Assembly: GCA_948146395.1 (NCBI GenBank)
Contig: OX411559.1
Location: forward strand, 186,001 to 250,000
Origin: Fragum whitleyi
Taxonomy: Eukaryota > Mollusca > Bivalvia > Cardiida > Cardiidae
Reading direction: 5' to 3'
Length of the DNA: 64,000 nt
The translations under genes and the position numbers were made by a program. How positions within the stretch are numbered: the stretch's first letter is position 1; every line of letters begins with the position of its first letter. Below the pieces are notes generated by a model. That model was not told the origin of the DNA. It did no database searches and worked only from the letters and a program-made list of their open reading frames with translations. This document shows, one piece after another, positions 1 through 10,427 of the stretch.

Positions 1-213
1 TCTGATGCATCCGTCTGTGCGTTTATGCAGCATCCCTGACCCCTTGTTATTCGATTTAATAGTAATTATTTAATCCTGATTTAATGTTAAATATATTGGG
101 TGCTAATTTTCCGATCGACTGATGCGCCCATGCATCCATACCAACATCGTCCCAAACACGCGCGTTCACTAGCTATGCATGTGCGCTTCAAATTAACACC
201 GGTTTCGTTGCCG
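1..213. repeat. Reference monomer (phase 1-213) of the satellite
   Basis: Taking TCTGATGCATCC as phase 1, the consensus can be mapped as follows. Phases 1-44 are mixed sequence. Phases 45-97 are AT-rich and contain TTTAAT three times (55, 69, 80) and GATTTAAT twice (53, 78). Phases 98-105 are GGGTACCC, phases 111-118 TCGATCGA, phases 158-165 ACGCGCGT and phases 198-203 ACCGGT. ATGCAT occurs at phases 5, 130 and 175. The most variable positions across the array are about 11-12, 98-106, 142, 151, 157-162, 186 and 196. Phases 53-90 change least. This particular copy carries the TGCTAATTTTCC variant at 101, which recurs at 6,279, 16,717 and 20,551. Confidence 0.9.
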
Positions 214-1929
214 TCTGATGCATTCGTCTGTGCGTTTATGCAGCATCCCTGACCCCTTGTTATTCGATTTAATAGTAATTATTTAATCCTGATTTAATGT
301 TAAATATTTTGGGTACCAATTTTTCGATCGACTGATGCGCCCATGCATCCATACCCACATCGTCCCAAACACGCGCGTTCACTAGCTATGCATGTGCACT
401 TCAAATTAACACCGGTTTCGTTGCCGTCTGATGCATCCGTCTGTGCGTTTATGCAGCATCCCTGACCCCTTATCATTCGATTTAATAGTAATTATTTAAT
501 CCTGATTTAATGTTAAATATTTTGGGTACCCATTTTTCGATCGACTGATGCGCCCATGCATCCATACCCACATCTTCCCAAACAAGCGCGTTCACTAGCT
601 ATGCATGTGCGCTTCAAATTAACACCGGTTTCGTTGCCGTCTGATGCATCCGTCTGTGCGTTTATGCAGCATCCCTGACCCATTGTTATTCGATTTAATA
701 GTAATTATTTAATCCTTATTTAATGTTAAATATTTTGGGTACCGATTTTTCGATCGACCGATGCGCCCATGCATCCATACCCACATCGTCCCAAACACGC
801 GCGTTCACTAGCTATGGATGTGCACTTCAAATTAACACCGGTTTCGTTGCCGTCAGATGCATCCGTCTAAGCGTTTATGCAGCATCCCTGACCCCTTGTT
901 ATTCGATCTAATAGTAATTATTTAATCTTGATTTAATGTTAAATATTTTGGGTACCCATTTTTCGATCGACTGATGCGCCCATGCATTCATTCCCACATC
1001 GTCAAAAACACGCGCGTTCGCTAGCTATGCATGTGCGCTTCAATTAAACACCGGTTTCGTTGCCGTCTGATGCATTCGTCTCTGCGTTTATGCAGCATCC
1101 CTGACCCCTTGTTTTCCGATTTAATAGTAATTATTTAATCCTGATTTAATGTTAAATATTATGGGTACCCATTTTTCGATCGACTGATGCGCCCATGCAT
1201 CCATACCAACATCGTCCCAAACACGAGCGTTCACTAGCTATGCATGTGCGCTTTAAATTAACACCGGTTTCGTTGCCGTCTGATGCATCCGCCTGTGCGT
1301 TTATGCAGCATCCCTGACCATTTGTTATTCGATTTAATAGTAATTATTTAATCCTGATTTAATGTTAAATATTGTGGGTACCCATTTTTCGATCGACTGA
1401 TGCGCCCATGCATCCAAACCCACATCGTCCCAAACAGGCGCGTTCACTAGCTATGCATGTGCGCTTCAAATTAACACCGGTTTCGTTGCCGTCTGATGCA
1501 TCCGTCTGTGCTTTTATGCAGCATCCCTGACCCCTTGTTATTCGATCTAATAGTTATTATTTAATCTTGAAATTAATGTTGAATATTTTGGGTACCCATT
1601 TTTCGATCGACTGATGCGTCCATGCATCCATTCCCACATCGTCCAAAACACGCGCGTTCACTAGCTATGCATGTGCGCTTCAAATTAACACCGGTTTCGT
1701 TGCCGTCTGATGCATCCGTCTGTGCGTTTATGCAGCATCCCTGACCTCTTGTTATTCGATTTAATAGTAATTATTTAATCCTGATTTAATGTTAAATATA
1801 TTGGGTACCCATTTTTCGATCGACTGATGCGCCCATGCATCCATACCCACATCGTCCCAAACACGAGCGTTCACTAGCTATGCATGTGCGCTTCAAATTA
1901 ACACCGGTTTCGTTGCCGTCTGATGCATC
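1..1929. repeat. Left-edge monomer block, copied three more times downstream
   Basis: About nine monomers. The block matches 16,617-18,183 (offset 16,616) and 20,451 onward (offset 20,450). Its first 584 bases match 6,179-6,762. The distinctive order of variants is TGCTAATTTTCC (101), CTTCCCAAACAAG (574), a monomer with GTCTAAGCG (866), one with CGTCAAAAACACG (1,001) and one with the one-base insertion CTTGAAATTAATG (1,570). This order is preserved in the copies, which shows block duplication rather than convergence of single monomers. No gene is present. Confidence 0.85.
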
Positions 1930-3227
1930 CGTCTGTGCGTTTATGCAGCATCCCTGACCCCTTGTTATTCGATTTAATAGTAATTATTTAATCCTGATTT
2001 AATGTTAAATATTTTGGGTACCCATTTTTCGATCGACTGATGCGCCCATGCATCCATACCCACATCGTCCAAAACACGCGCGTTCACTAGCTATGAATGT
2101 GCGCTGCAAATTAACACCTGTTTCGTTGCCGTATGATGCATTCGTCTGTGCGTTTATGCAGCATCCCTGACCCCTTGTTATTCGATTTAATAGTAATTAT
2201 TTAATCCTGATTTAATGTTAAATATTTTGGGTACCCATTTTTCGATCGACCGATGCGCCCATGCATCCATACCCACATCGTTCCAAACAGGCGCGTTCAC
2301 TAGCTATGCATGTGCGCTTCAAATTAACACCGGTTTCGTTGCCGTCTGATGCATCCGTCTGTGCTTTTATGCAGCATCCCTGACCCCTTGTTATTCGATT
2401 TAATAGTAATTATTTAATCCTGATTTAATGTTAAATATTTTGGGTACCAGTTTTTCGATCGACTGATGCGCCCATGCATCCATACCAACATCGTCCCAAA
2501 CACGCGCGTTCACTAGCTATGCATGTGCGCTGCAAATTAACACCGGTTTCGTTGCCGTCTGATGCATCCGTCTGTGCGTTTATGCAGCATCCCTGACCCC
2601 TTGTTATTCGATTTAATAGTAATTATTTAATCCAGATTTAATGTTAAATATTTTGGGTACCCATTTTTCGATCGACTGATGCGCCCATGCATCCATACCA
2701 ACATCGTCCAAAACACGCGCGTTCACTAGCTATGCATGTGCGCTTCAAATAAACACCGGTTTCGTTGCCGTCTGATGCATTCGTCTGTGCGTTTATGCAG
2801 CATCCCTGACCCCTTGTTATTCGATTTAATAGTAATTATTTAATCCTGATTTAATGTTAAATATTTTGGGTACCCATTTTTCGATCGACTTATGCGCCCA
2901 TGCATCCATACCCACATCGTCCAAAACACGCGCGTTCACTAGCTATGCATGTGCACTTCAAATAAACACCGGTTTCGTTGCCGTCTGATGCATCCGTCTG
3001 TGCGTTGATGCAGCATCCCTGACCCCTTATTATTCGATATAAAAGTAATTATTTAATCCTGATTTAATGTTAAATATTTTGGGTACCCATTTTTCGATCG
3101 ACTTATGCGCCCATGCATCCATACCAACATCGTCCCAAACACGCGCGTTCACTAGCTATGCATGTGCGCTTCAAATTAACACCGGTTTCGTTGCCGTCTG
3201 ATGCATCCGTCTGTGCGTTTATGCAGC
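1930..3227. repeat. Six-monomer segment, first copy of a 9-monomer (1,917 bp) duplication
   Basis: The segment matches 3,847-5,144 at an offset of exactly 1,917 bp (9 x 213). Shared rare variants are TATGAATGTGCGCTGC (2,092 and 4,009), GCCGTATGATGC, a GTTCCAAACAGG monomer, and TGCGTTGATG (3,001 and 4,918) followed by CGATATAAAAG. I noticed one difference, CTTATG at 3,103 against CTGATG at 5,020. Matching stops at about 3,227, where CATCCCTG faces CATTCCTG. No gene is present. Confidence 0.85.
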
Positions 3228-3918
3228 ATCCCTGACCCCTTGTTATTCGATTTAATAGTAATTATTTAATCCTGATTTAATGTTAAATATTTTGGGCACC
3301 CATTTTTCGATCGACTGATGCGCCTATGCATCCATACCCACATCGTCCAAAACACGCGCGTTCACTAGCTATGCATGTGCACTTCAAATAAACACCGGTT
3401 TCGTTGCCGTCTGATGCATCCGTCTGTGCGTTTATGCAGCATCCCTGACCCCTTATTATTCGATTTAATAGTAATTATTTAATCCTGATTTAATGTTAAA
3501 TATTTTGGGTCCCCATTTTTCGATCGACTGATGCGCCCATGCATCCATACCAACATCGTCCCAAACACGCGCGTTCACTAGCTATGCATGTGCGCTTCAA
3601 ATTAACACCGGTTACGTTGCCGTCTGATGCATCCGTCTGTGCGTTTATGCAGCATCCCTGAACCCTTGTTATTCGATTTAATAGTAATTATTTAATCCTG
3701 ATTTAATGTTAAATATTTTGGGTACCCATTTTTCGATCGACTGATGCGCCCATGCATCCATACCCACATCGTCCAAAACACGCGCGTTCACAAGCTATGT
3801 ATGTGTGCTTCAAATAAACACCGGTTTCGTTGCCGTCTGATGCATTCGTCTGTGCGTTTATGCAGCATCCCTGACCCCTTGTTATTCGATTTAATAGTAA
3901 TTATTTAATCCTGATTTA
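3106..3918. repeat. Four-monomer segment copied at 13,757-14,569
   Basis: The segment matches 13,757-14,569 at an offset of 10,651 bp (50 x 213 + 1). Markers are GCGCCTATGC, GGGTCCCCAT (3,510 and 14,161), CCGGTTACG and CACAAGCTATGTATG (3,790 and 14,441). The match ends at about 3,918, because the distal copy continues into a different monomer type with AAAATTAAAT. It overlaps the ends of the neighbouring 9-monomer duplication, so the blocks are mosaics. Confidence 0.8.
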
Positions 3919-5144
3919 ATGTTAAATATTTTGGGTACCCATTTTTCGATCGACTGATGCGCCCATGCATCCATACCCACATCGTCCAAAACACGCGCGT
4001 TCACTAGCTATGAATGTGCGCTGCAAATTAACACCTGTTTCGTTGCCGTATGATGCATTCGTCTGTGCGTTTATGCAGCATCCCTGACCCCTTGTTATTC
4101 GATTTAATAGTAATTATTTAATCCTGATTTAATGTTAAATATTTTGGGTACCCATTTTTCGATCGACCGATGCGCCCATGCATCCATACCCACATCGTTC
4201 CAAACAGGCGCGTTCACTAGCTATGCATGTGCGCTTCAAATTAACACCGGTTTCGTTGCCGTCTGATGCATCCGTCTGTGCTTTTATGCAGCATCCCTGA
4301 CCCCTTGTTATTCGATTTAATAGTAATTATTTAATCCTGATTTAATGTTAAATATTTTGGGTACCAGTTTTTCGATCGACTGATGCGCCCATGCATCCAT
4401 ACCAACATCGTCCCAAACACGCGCGTTCACTAGCTATGCATGTGCGCTGCAAATTAACACCGGTTTCGTTGCCGTCTGATGCATCCGTCTGTGCGTTTAT
4501 GCAGCATCCCTGACCCCTTGTTATTCGATTTAATAGTAATTATTTAATCCAGATTTAATGTTAAATATTTTGGGTACCCATTTTTCGATCGACTGATGCG
4601 CCCATGCATCCATACCAACATCGTCCAAAACACGCGCGTTCACTAGCTATGCATGTGCGCTTCAAATAAACACCGGTTTCGTTGCCGTCTGATGCATTCG
4701 TCTGTGCGTTTATGCAGCATCCCTGACCCCTTGTTATTCGATTTAATAGTAATTATTTAATCCTGATTTAATGTTAAATATTTTGGGTACCCATTTTTCG
4801 ATCGACTTATGCGCCCATGCATCCATACCCACATCGTCCAAAACACGCGCGTTCACTAGCTATGCATGTGCACTTCAAATAAACACCGGTTTCGTTGCCG
4901 TCTGATGCATCCGTCTGTGCGTTGATGCAGCATCCCTGACCCCTTATTATTCGATATAAAAGTAATTATTTAATCCTGATTTAATGTTAAATATTTTGGG
5001 TACCCATTTTTCGATCGACTGATGCGCCCATGCATCCATACCAACATCGTCCCAAACACGCGCGTTCACTAGCTATGCATGTGCGCTTCAAATTAACACC
5101 GGTTTCGTTGCCGTCTGATGCATCCGTCTGTGCGTTTATGCAGC
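3847..5144. repeat. Six-monomer segment, second copy of the 9-monomer duplication
   Basis: Second copy of 1,930-3,227. The latter part, from about 4,298, also belongs to the long block matched at 14,736-17,200. That places this 9-monomer duplication before the larger exchange that created the 10.4-kb-spaced copies. No gene is present. Confidence 0.83.
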
Positions 5145-6762
5145 ATTCCTGACCCCTTGTTATTCGATTTAATAGTAATTATTTAATCCAGATTTAATGT
5201 TAAATATTTTGGGTACCCATTTTTCGATCGACTGATGCACCCATGCATCCATACGCACATCGTCCCAAACACGCGCGTTCGCTAGCTATGCATGTGCGCT
5301 TCAAATTAACACCGGTTTCGATGCCGTCTGATGCATCCGTCTGTGCGTTTATGCAGCATCCCTGACCCCTTGTTATTCGATTTAATAGTAATTATTTAAT
5401 CCTGATTTAATGTTAAATATATTGGGTACCCATTTTTCGATCGACTGATGCGCCCATGCATCTATACCAACATCGTCCAAAACACGCGCGTTCACTAGCT
5501 ATGCATGTGTGCTTCAAATAAACACCGGTTTCGTTGCCGTCTGATGCATTCGTCTGTGCGTTTATGCAGCATCCCTGACCCCTTGTTATTCGATTTAATA
5601 GTAATTATTTAATCCTGATTTAATGTTAAATATTTTGGGTACCAGTTTTTCGATCGACTGATGCGCCCATGCATCCATACCCACACCGTCCCAAACACGC
5701 GCGTTCACTAGCTATGCATGTGCACTTCAAATTAACACCGGTTTCGTTGCCGTCTGATGCATTCGTCTGTGCGTTTATGCAGCATCCCTGACCCCTTATC
5801 ATTCGATTTAATAGTAATTATTTAATCCTGATTTAATGTTAAATATTTTGGGTACCCATTTTTCGATCGACTGATGCGCCCATGCATCCATACCAACATC
5901 GTCCCAAACACGCGCGTTCACTAGCAGTGCATGTGCGCTTCAAATTAACACCGGTTTCGTTGCCGTCTGATGCATCCGTCTGTGCGTTTATGCAGCATCC
6001 CTGACCCCTTGTTATTCGATTTAATAGTAATTATTTAATCCTGATTTAATGTTAAATATTTTGGGCACCCATTTTTCGATCGACTGATGCGCCCATGCAT
6101 CCATACCCACATCGTCCAAAACACGCGCGTTCACTAGCTATGCATGTGCGCTTCAAATTAACACCGGTTTCGTTGCCGTCTGATGCATCCGTCTGTGCGT
6201 TTATGCAGCATCCCTGACCCCTTGTTATTCGATTTAATAGTAATTATTTAATCCTGATTTAATGTTAAATATATTGGGTGCTAATTTTCCGATCGACTGA
6301 TGCGCCCATGCATCCATACCAACATCGTCCCAAACACGCGCGTTCACTAGCTATGCATGTGCGCTTCAAATTAACACCGGTTTCGTTGCCGTCTGATGCA
6401 TTCGTCTGTGCGTTTATGCAGCATCCCTGACCCCTTGTTATTCGATTTAATAGTAATTATTTAATCCTGATTTAATGTTAAATATTTTGGGTACCAATTT
6501 TTCGATCGACTGATGCGCCCATGCATCCATACCCACATCGTCCCAAACACGCGCGTTCACTAGCTATGCATGTGCACTTCAAATTAACACCGGTTTCGTT
6601 GCCGTCTGATGCATCCGTCTGTGCGTTTATGCAGCATCCCTGACCCCTTATCATTCGATTTAATAGTAATTATTTAATCCTGATTTAATGTTAAATATTT
6701 TGGGTACCCATTTTTCGATCGACTGATGCGCCCATGCATCCATACCCACATCTTCCCAAACA
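4298..6762. repeat. 2.46-kb block matched at 14,736-17,200 (49-monomer spacing)
   Basis: The offset is 10,438 bp (49 x 213 + 1), checked at the GTACCAG variant (4,363 and 14,801), TGCGTTGATG (4,918 and 15,356) and TGCTAATTTT (6,279 and 16,717). I noticed only one difference by eye, GCATCTATACC (5,460) against GCATTTATACC. The match breaks at 6,763, where this copy switches to a CACGAGCG monomer while the other keeps CAAGCGCG. A CACTAGCAGTGC variant at about 5,920 is also shared. No gene is present. Confidence 0.85.
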
Positions 6763-8297
6763 CGAGCGTTCACTAGCTATGCATGTGCGCTTTAAATTAA
6801 CACCGGTTTCGTTGCCGTCTGATGCATCCGCCTGTGCGTTTATGCAGCATCCCTGACCATTTGTTATTCGATTTAATAGTAATTATTTAATCCTGATTTA
6901 ATGTTAAATATTGTGGGTACCCATTTTTCGATCGACTGATGCGCCCATGCATCCAAACCCACATCGTCCCAAACAGGCGCGTTCACTAGCTATGCATGTG
7001 CGCTTCAAATTAACACCGGTTTCGTTGCCGTCTGATGCATCCGTCTGTGCTTTTATGCAGCATCCCTGACCCCTTGTTATTCGATCTAATAGTTATTATT
7101 TAATCTTGAAATTAATGTTGAATATTTTGGGTACCCATTTTTCGATCGACTGATGTGTCCATGCATCCATTCCCACATCGTCCAAAACACGCGCGTTCAC
7201 TAGCTATGCATGTGCGCTTCAAATTAACACCGGTTTCGTTGCCGTCTGATGCATCCGTCTGTGCGTTTATGCAGCATCCCTGACCTCTTGTTATTCGATC
7301 TAATAGTAATTATTTAATCCTGATTTAATGTTAAATATATTGGGTACCCATTTTTCGATCGACTGATGCGCCCATGCATCCATACCCACATCGTCCCAAA
7401 CACGAGCGTTCACTAGCTATGCATGTGCGCTTCAAATTAACACCGGTTTCGTTGCCGTCTGATGCATCCGTCTGTGCGTTTATGCAGCATCCCTGACCCC
7501 TTGTTATTCGATTTAATAGTAATTATTTAATCCTGATTTAATGTTAAATATTTTGGGTACCCATTTTTCGATCGACTGATGCGCCCATGCATCCATACCC
7601 ACATCGTCCAAAACACGCGCGTTCACTAGCTATGAATGTGCGCTGCAAATTAACACCTGTTTCGTTGCCGTATGATGCATTCGTCTGTGCGTTTATGCAG
7701 CATCCCTGACCCCTTGTTATTCGATTTAATAGTAATTATTTAATCCTGATTTAATGTTAAATATTTTGGGTACCCATTTTTCGATCGACCGATGCGCCCA
7801 TGCATCCATACCCACATCGTTCCAAACACGCGCGTTCACTAGCTATGGATGTGCACTTCAAATTAACACCGGTTTCGTTGCCGTCAGATGCATCCGTCTG
7901 TGCGTTTATGCATCATCCCTGACCCCTTGTTATTCCATCTAATAGTAATTATTTAATCCTGATTTAATGTTAAATATTGTGGGTACCCATTTTTCGATCG
8001 ACTGATGCGCCCATGCATCCATACCCACATCGTCCCAAACAGGCGCGTTCACTAGCTATGCATGTGCGCTTCAAATTAACACCGGTTTCGTTGCCGTCTG
8101 ATGCATCCGTCTGTGCGTTTATGCAGCATCCCTGACCCCTTGTTATTCGATTTAATAGTAATTATTTAATCTTGATTTAATGTTGAATATTTTGGGTACC
8201 CATTTTTCGATCGACTGATGCGTCCATGCATCCATTCCAACATCGTCCTAAACACGCGCGTTCACTAGCTATGCATGTGCGCTTCAAATTAACACCG
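6755..8297. repeat. Left part of a block shared with 21,670-23,720 (70-monomer spacing)
   Basis: Beginning in a hybrid monomer at about 6,755-6,763, this block follows 21,670 onward at an offset of 14,912 bp (70 x 213 + 2). The match continues to about 8,810. Shared markers are CGCTTTAAATT, CTGACCATTTG, CAGGCGCG, the CTTGAAATTAATG insertion (7,108 and 22,021), GTTCCAAACACG with TATGGATGTGC (7,846), and TTATTCCATC. Several substitutions separate the copies, for example GATGTGTCC at 7,153 against GATGCGTCC. The first kilobase also matches 1,222-2,200. No gene is present. Confidence 0.82.
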
Positions 8298-9362
8298 GTT
8301 TCGTTGCCGTCTGATGCATCCGTCTGTGCGTTTATGCAGCATCCCTGACCTCTTGTTATTCGATTTAATAGTAATTATTTAATCCCGATTTAATGTTAAA
8401 TATATTGGGTACCCATTTTTCGATCGACTGATGCGCCCATGCATCCATACCCACATCGTCCCAAACACGAGCGTTCACTAGCTATGCATGTGCGCTTCAA
8501 ATTAACAACGGTTTTGTTGCCGTCTGATGCATCCGTCTGTGCGTTTATGCATCATCCCTGACCCCTTGTTATTCGATTTAATAGTAATTATTTAATCCTG
8601 ATTTAATGTTAAATATTTTGGGTACCCATTTTTCGATCGACTGATGCGCCCTTGCATCCATACGCACATCGTCCCAAACACGCACGTTCACTAGCTTTGC
8701 ATGTGCGCTTCAAATTAACACCGGTTTCGTTTCCGTCTGATGCATCCGTCTGTGCGTTTATGCAGCATCCATGACCCCTTGTTATTCGATTGAATAGTAA
8801 TTATTTAATCCTAATTTAATGTTAAATATTTTGGGTACCGATTTTTCGATCGACTGATGCGCCCATGCATCCATACCAACATCGTCCCAAACACGCGATT
8901 TCGCTAGCTATGCATGTGCGCTTCAAATTTACACCGGTTTCGTTGCCGTCTGATGCATCCGTCTGTGCGTTTATGCAGCATCCCTGATCCCTTGTTATTC
9001 GATTTAATAGTAATTATTTAATCCTGATTTATTGTTAAATATTTTGGGTACCCATTTTTCGATCGACTGATGCGCCCATGCATCCATACCAACATCGTCC
9101 CAAACACGCGCGTTCACTAGCTATGCATGTGCGCTTCAAATTAACACCGGTTTCGTTGCCGTCTGATGCATCCGTCTGTGCGTTTATGCAGCATCCCTGA
9201 CCCCTTGTTATTCGATTTAATAGTAATTATTTAATCCTGATTTAATGTTAAATATATTGGGTACCCATTTTTCGATCGACTGATGCGCCCATGCATCCAT
9301 ACCAACATCGTCCAAAATACGCGCGTTCACTAGCTATGCATGTGCGCTTCAAATAAACATCG
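8298..9362. repeat. 5-monomer (1,065 bp) tandem duplication, copy 1
   Basis: The offset to the next copy is exactly 1,065 bp (5 x 213), checked at CAACGGTTTTG (8,506 and 9,571). The segment includes rare variants TTAATCCCGATTT, CGCCCTTGCATCC with CATACGCAC, CGTTTCCGTC, GATTGAATAG, CGCGATTTCGC and a TTATTGTTAAAT monomer, all repeated in copy 2. The two copies looked identical by eye, which suggests a recent event. Confidence 0.9.
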
Positions 9363-10427
9363 GTTTCGTTGCCGTCTGATGCATCCGTCTGTGCGTTTAT
9401 GCAGCATCCCTGACCTCTTGTTATTCGATTTAATAGTAATTATTTAATCCCGATTTAATGTTAAATATATTGGGTACCCATTTTTCGATCGACTGATGCG
9501 CCCATGCATCCATACCCACATCGTCCCAAACACGAGCGTTCACTAGCTATGCATGTGCGCTTCAAATTAACAACGGTTTTGTTGCCGTCTGATGCATCCG
9601 TCTGTGCGTTTATGCATCATCCCTGACCCCTTGTTATTCGATTTAATAGTAATTATTTAATCCTGATTTAATGTTAAATATTTTGGGTACCCATTTTTCG
9701 ATCGACTGATGCGCCCTTGCATCCATACGCACATCGTCCCAAACACGCACGTTCACTAGCTTTGCATGTGCGCTTCAAATTAACACCGGTTTCGTTTCCG
9801 TCTGATGCATCCGTCTGTGCGTTTATGCAGCATCCATGACCCCTTGTTATTCGATTGAATAGTAATTATTTAATCCTAATTTAATGTTAAATATTTTGGG
9901 TACCGATTTTTCGATCGACTGATGCGCCCATGCATCCATACCAACATCGTCCCAAACACGCGATTTCGCTAGCTATGCATGTGCGCTTCAAATTTACACC
10001 GGTTTCGTTGCCGTCTGATGCATCCGTCTGTGCGTTTATGCAGCATCCCTGATCCCTTGTTATTCGATTTAATAGTAATTATTTAATCCTGATTTATTGT
10101 TAAATATTTTGGGTACCCATTTTTCGATCGACTGATGCGCCCATGCATCCATACCAACATCGTCCCAAACACGCGCGTTCACTAGCTATGCATGTGCGCT
10201 TCAAATTAACACCGGTTTCGTTGCCGTCTGATGCATCCGTCTGTGCGTTTATGCAGCATCCCTGACCCCTTGTTATTCGATTTAATAGTAATTATTTAAT
10301 CCTGATTTAATGTTAAATATATTGGGTACCCATTTTTCGATCGACTGATGCGCCCATGCATCCATACCAACATCGTCCAAAATACGCGCGTTCACTAGCT
10401 ATGCATGTGCGCTTCAAATAAACATCG
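9363..10427. repeat. 5-monomer (1,065 bp) tandem duplication, copy 2
   Basis: Copy of 8,298-9,362, directly adjacent and in exact register. It ends near the AAATAAACATCGG monomer at 10,418, after which GCATTCGTTTG (10,446) departs from the unit. No gene is present. Confidence 0.9.

Noticed and set aside
1..213. Monomer as a fused dimer of two about 106-bp halves
   Set aside because: Only short shared words (CTGATGC at phases 2 and 119, ATGCATCC at 5 and 130, GCATCC at 30) support it, and their offsets do not agree. Divergence is too great to claim it without an alignment.
203..222. CENP-B box-like motif (TTTCGTTGCCG at the monomer boundary)
   Set aside because: It shares only the first half (TTCGTTG) with the mammalian box. 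The essential A and the CGGG core are absent, and TTCGATCGACTGATGCG at phase 110 also fails. I find no convincing match.
723..911. Open frames of 61-62 codons that recur at 723, 7,754, 17,339, 21,173, 22,666, 36,389, 41,501, 47,038, 48,529 and 55,343, and on the minus strand at 32,757, 35,526 and 40,638
   Set aside because: They are the longest gap between stop codons in a 213-bp unit. They appear only in monomers where a chance substitution opens the frame, some start at TTG, and none has a domain-like composition or a fixed context. They are satellite shadows.
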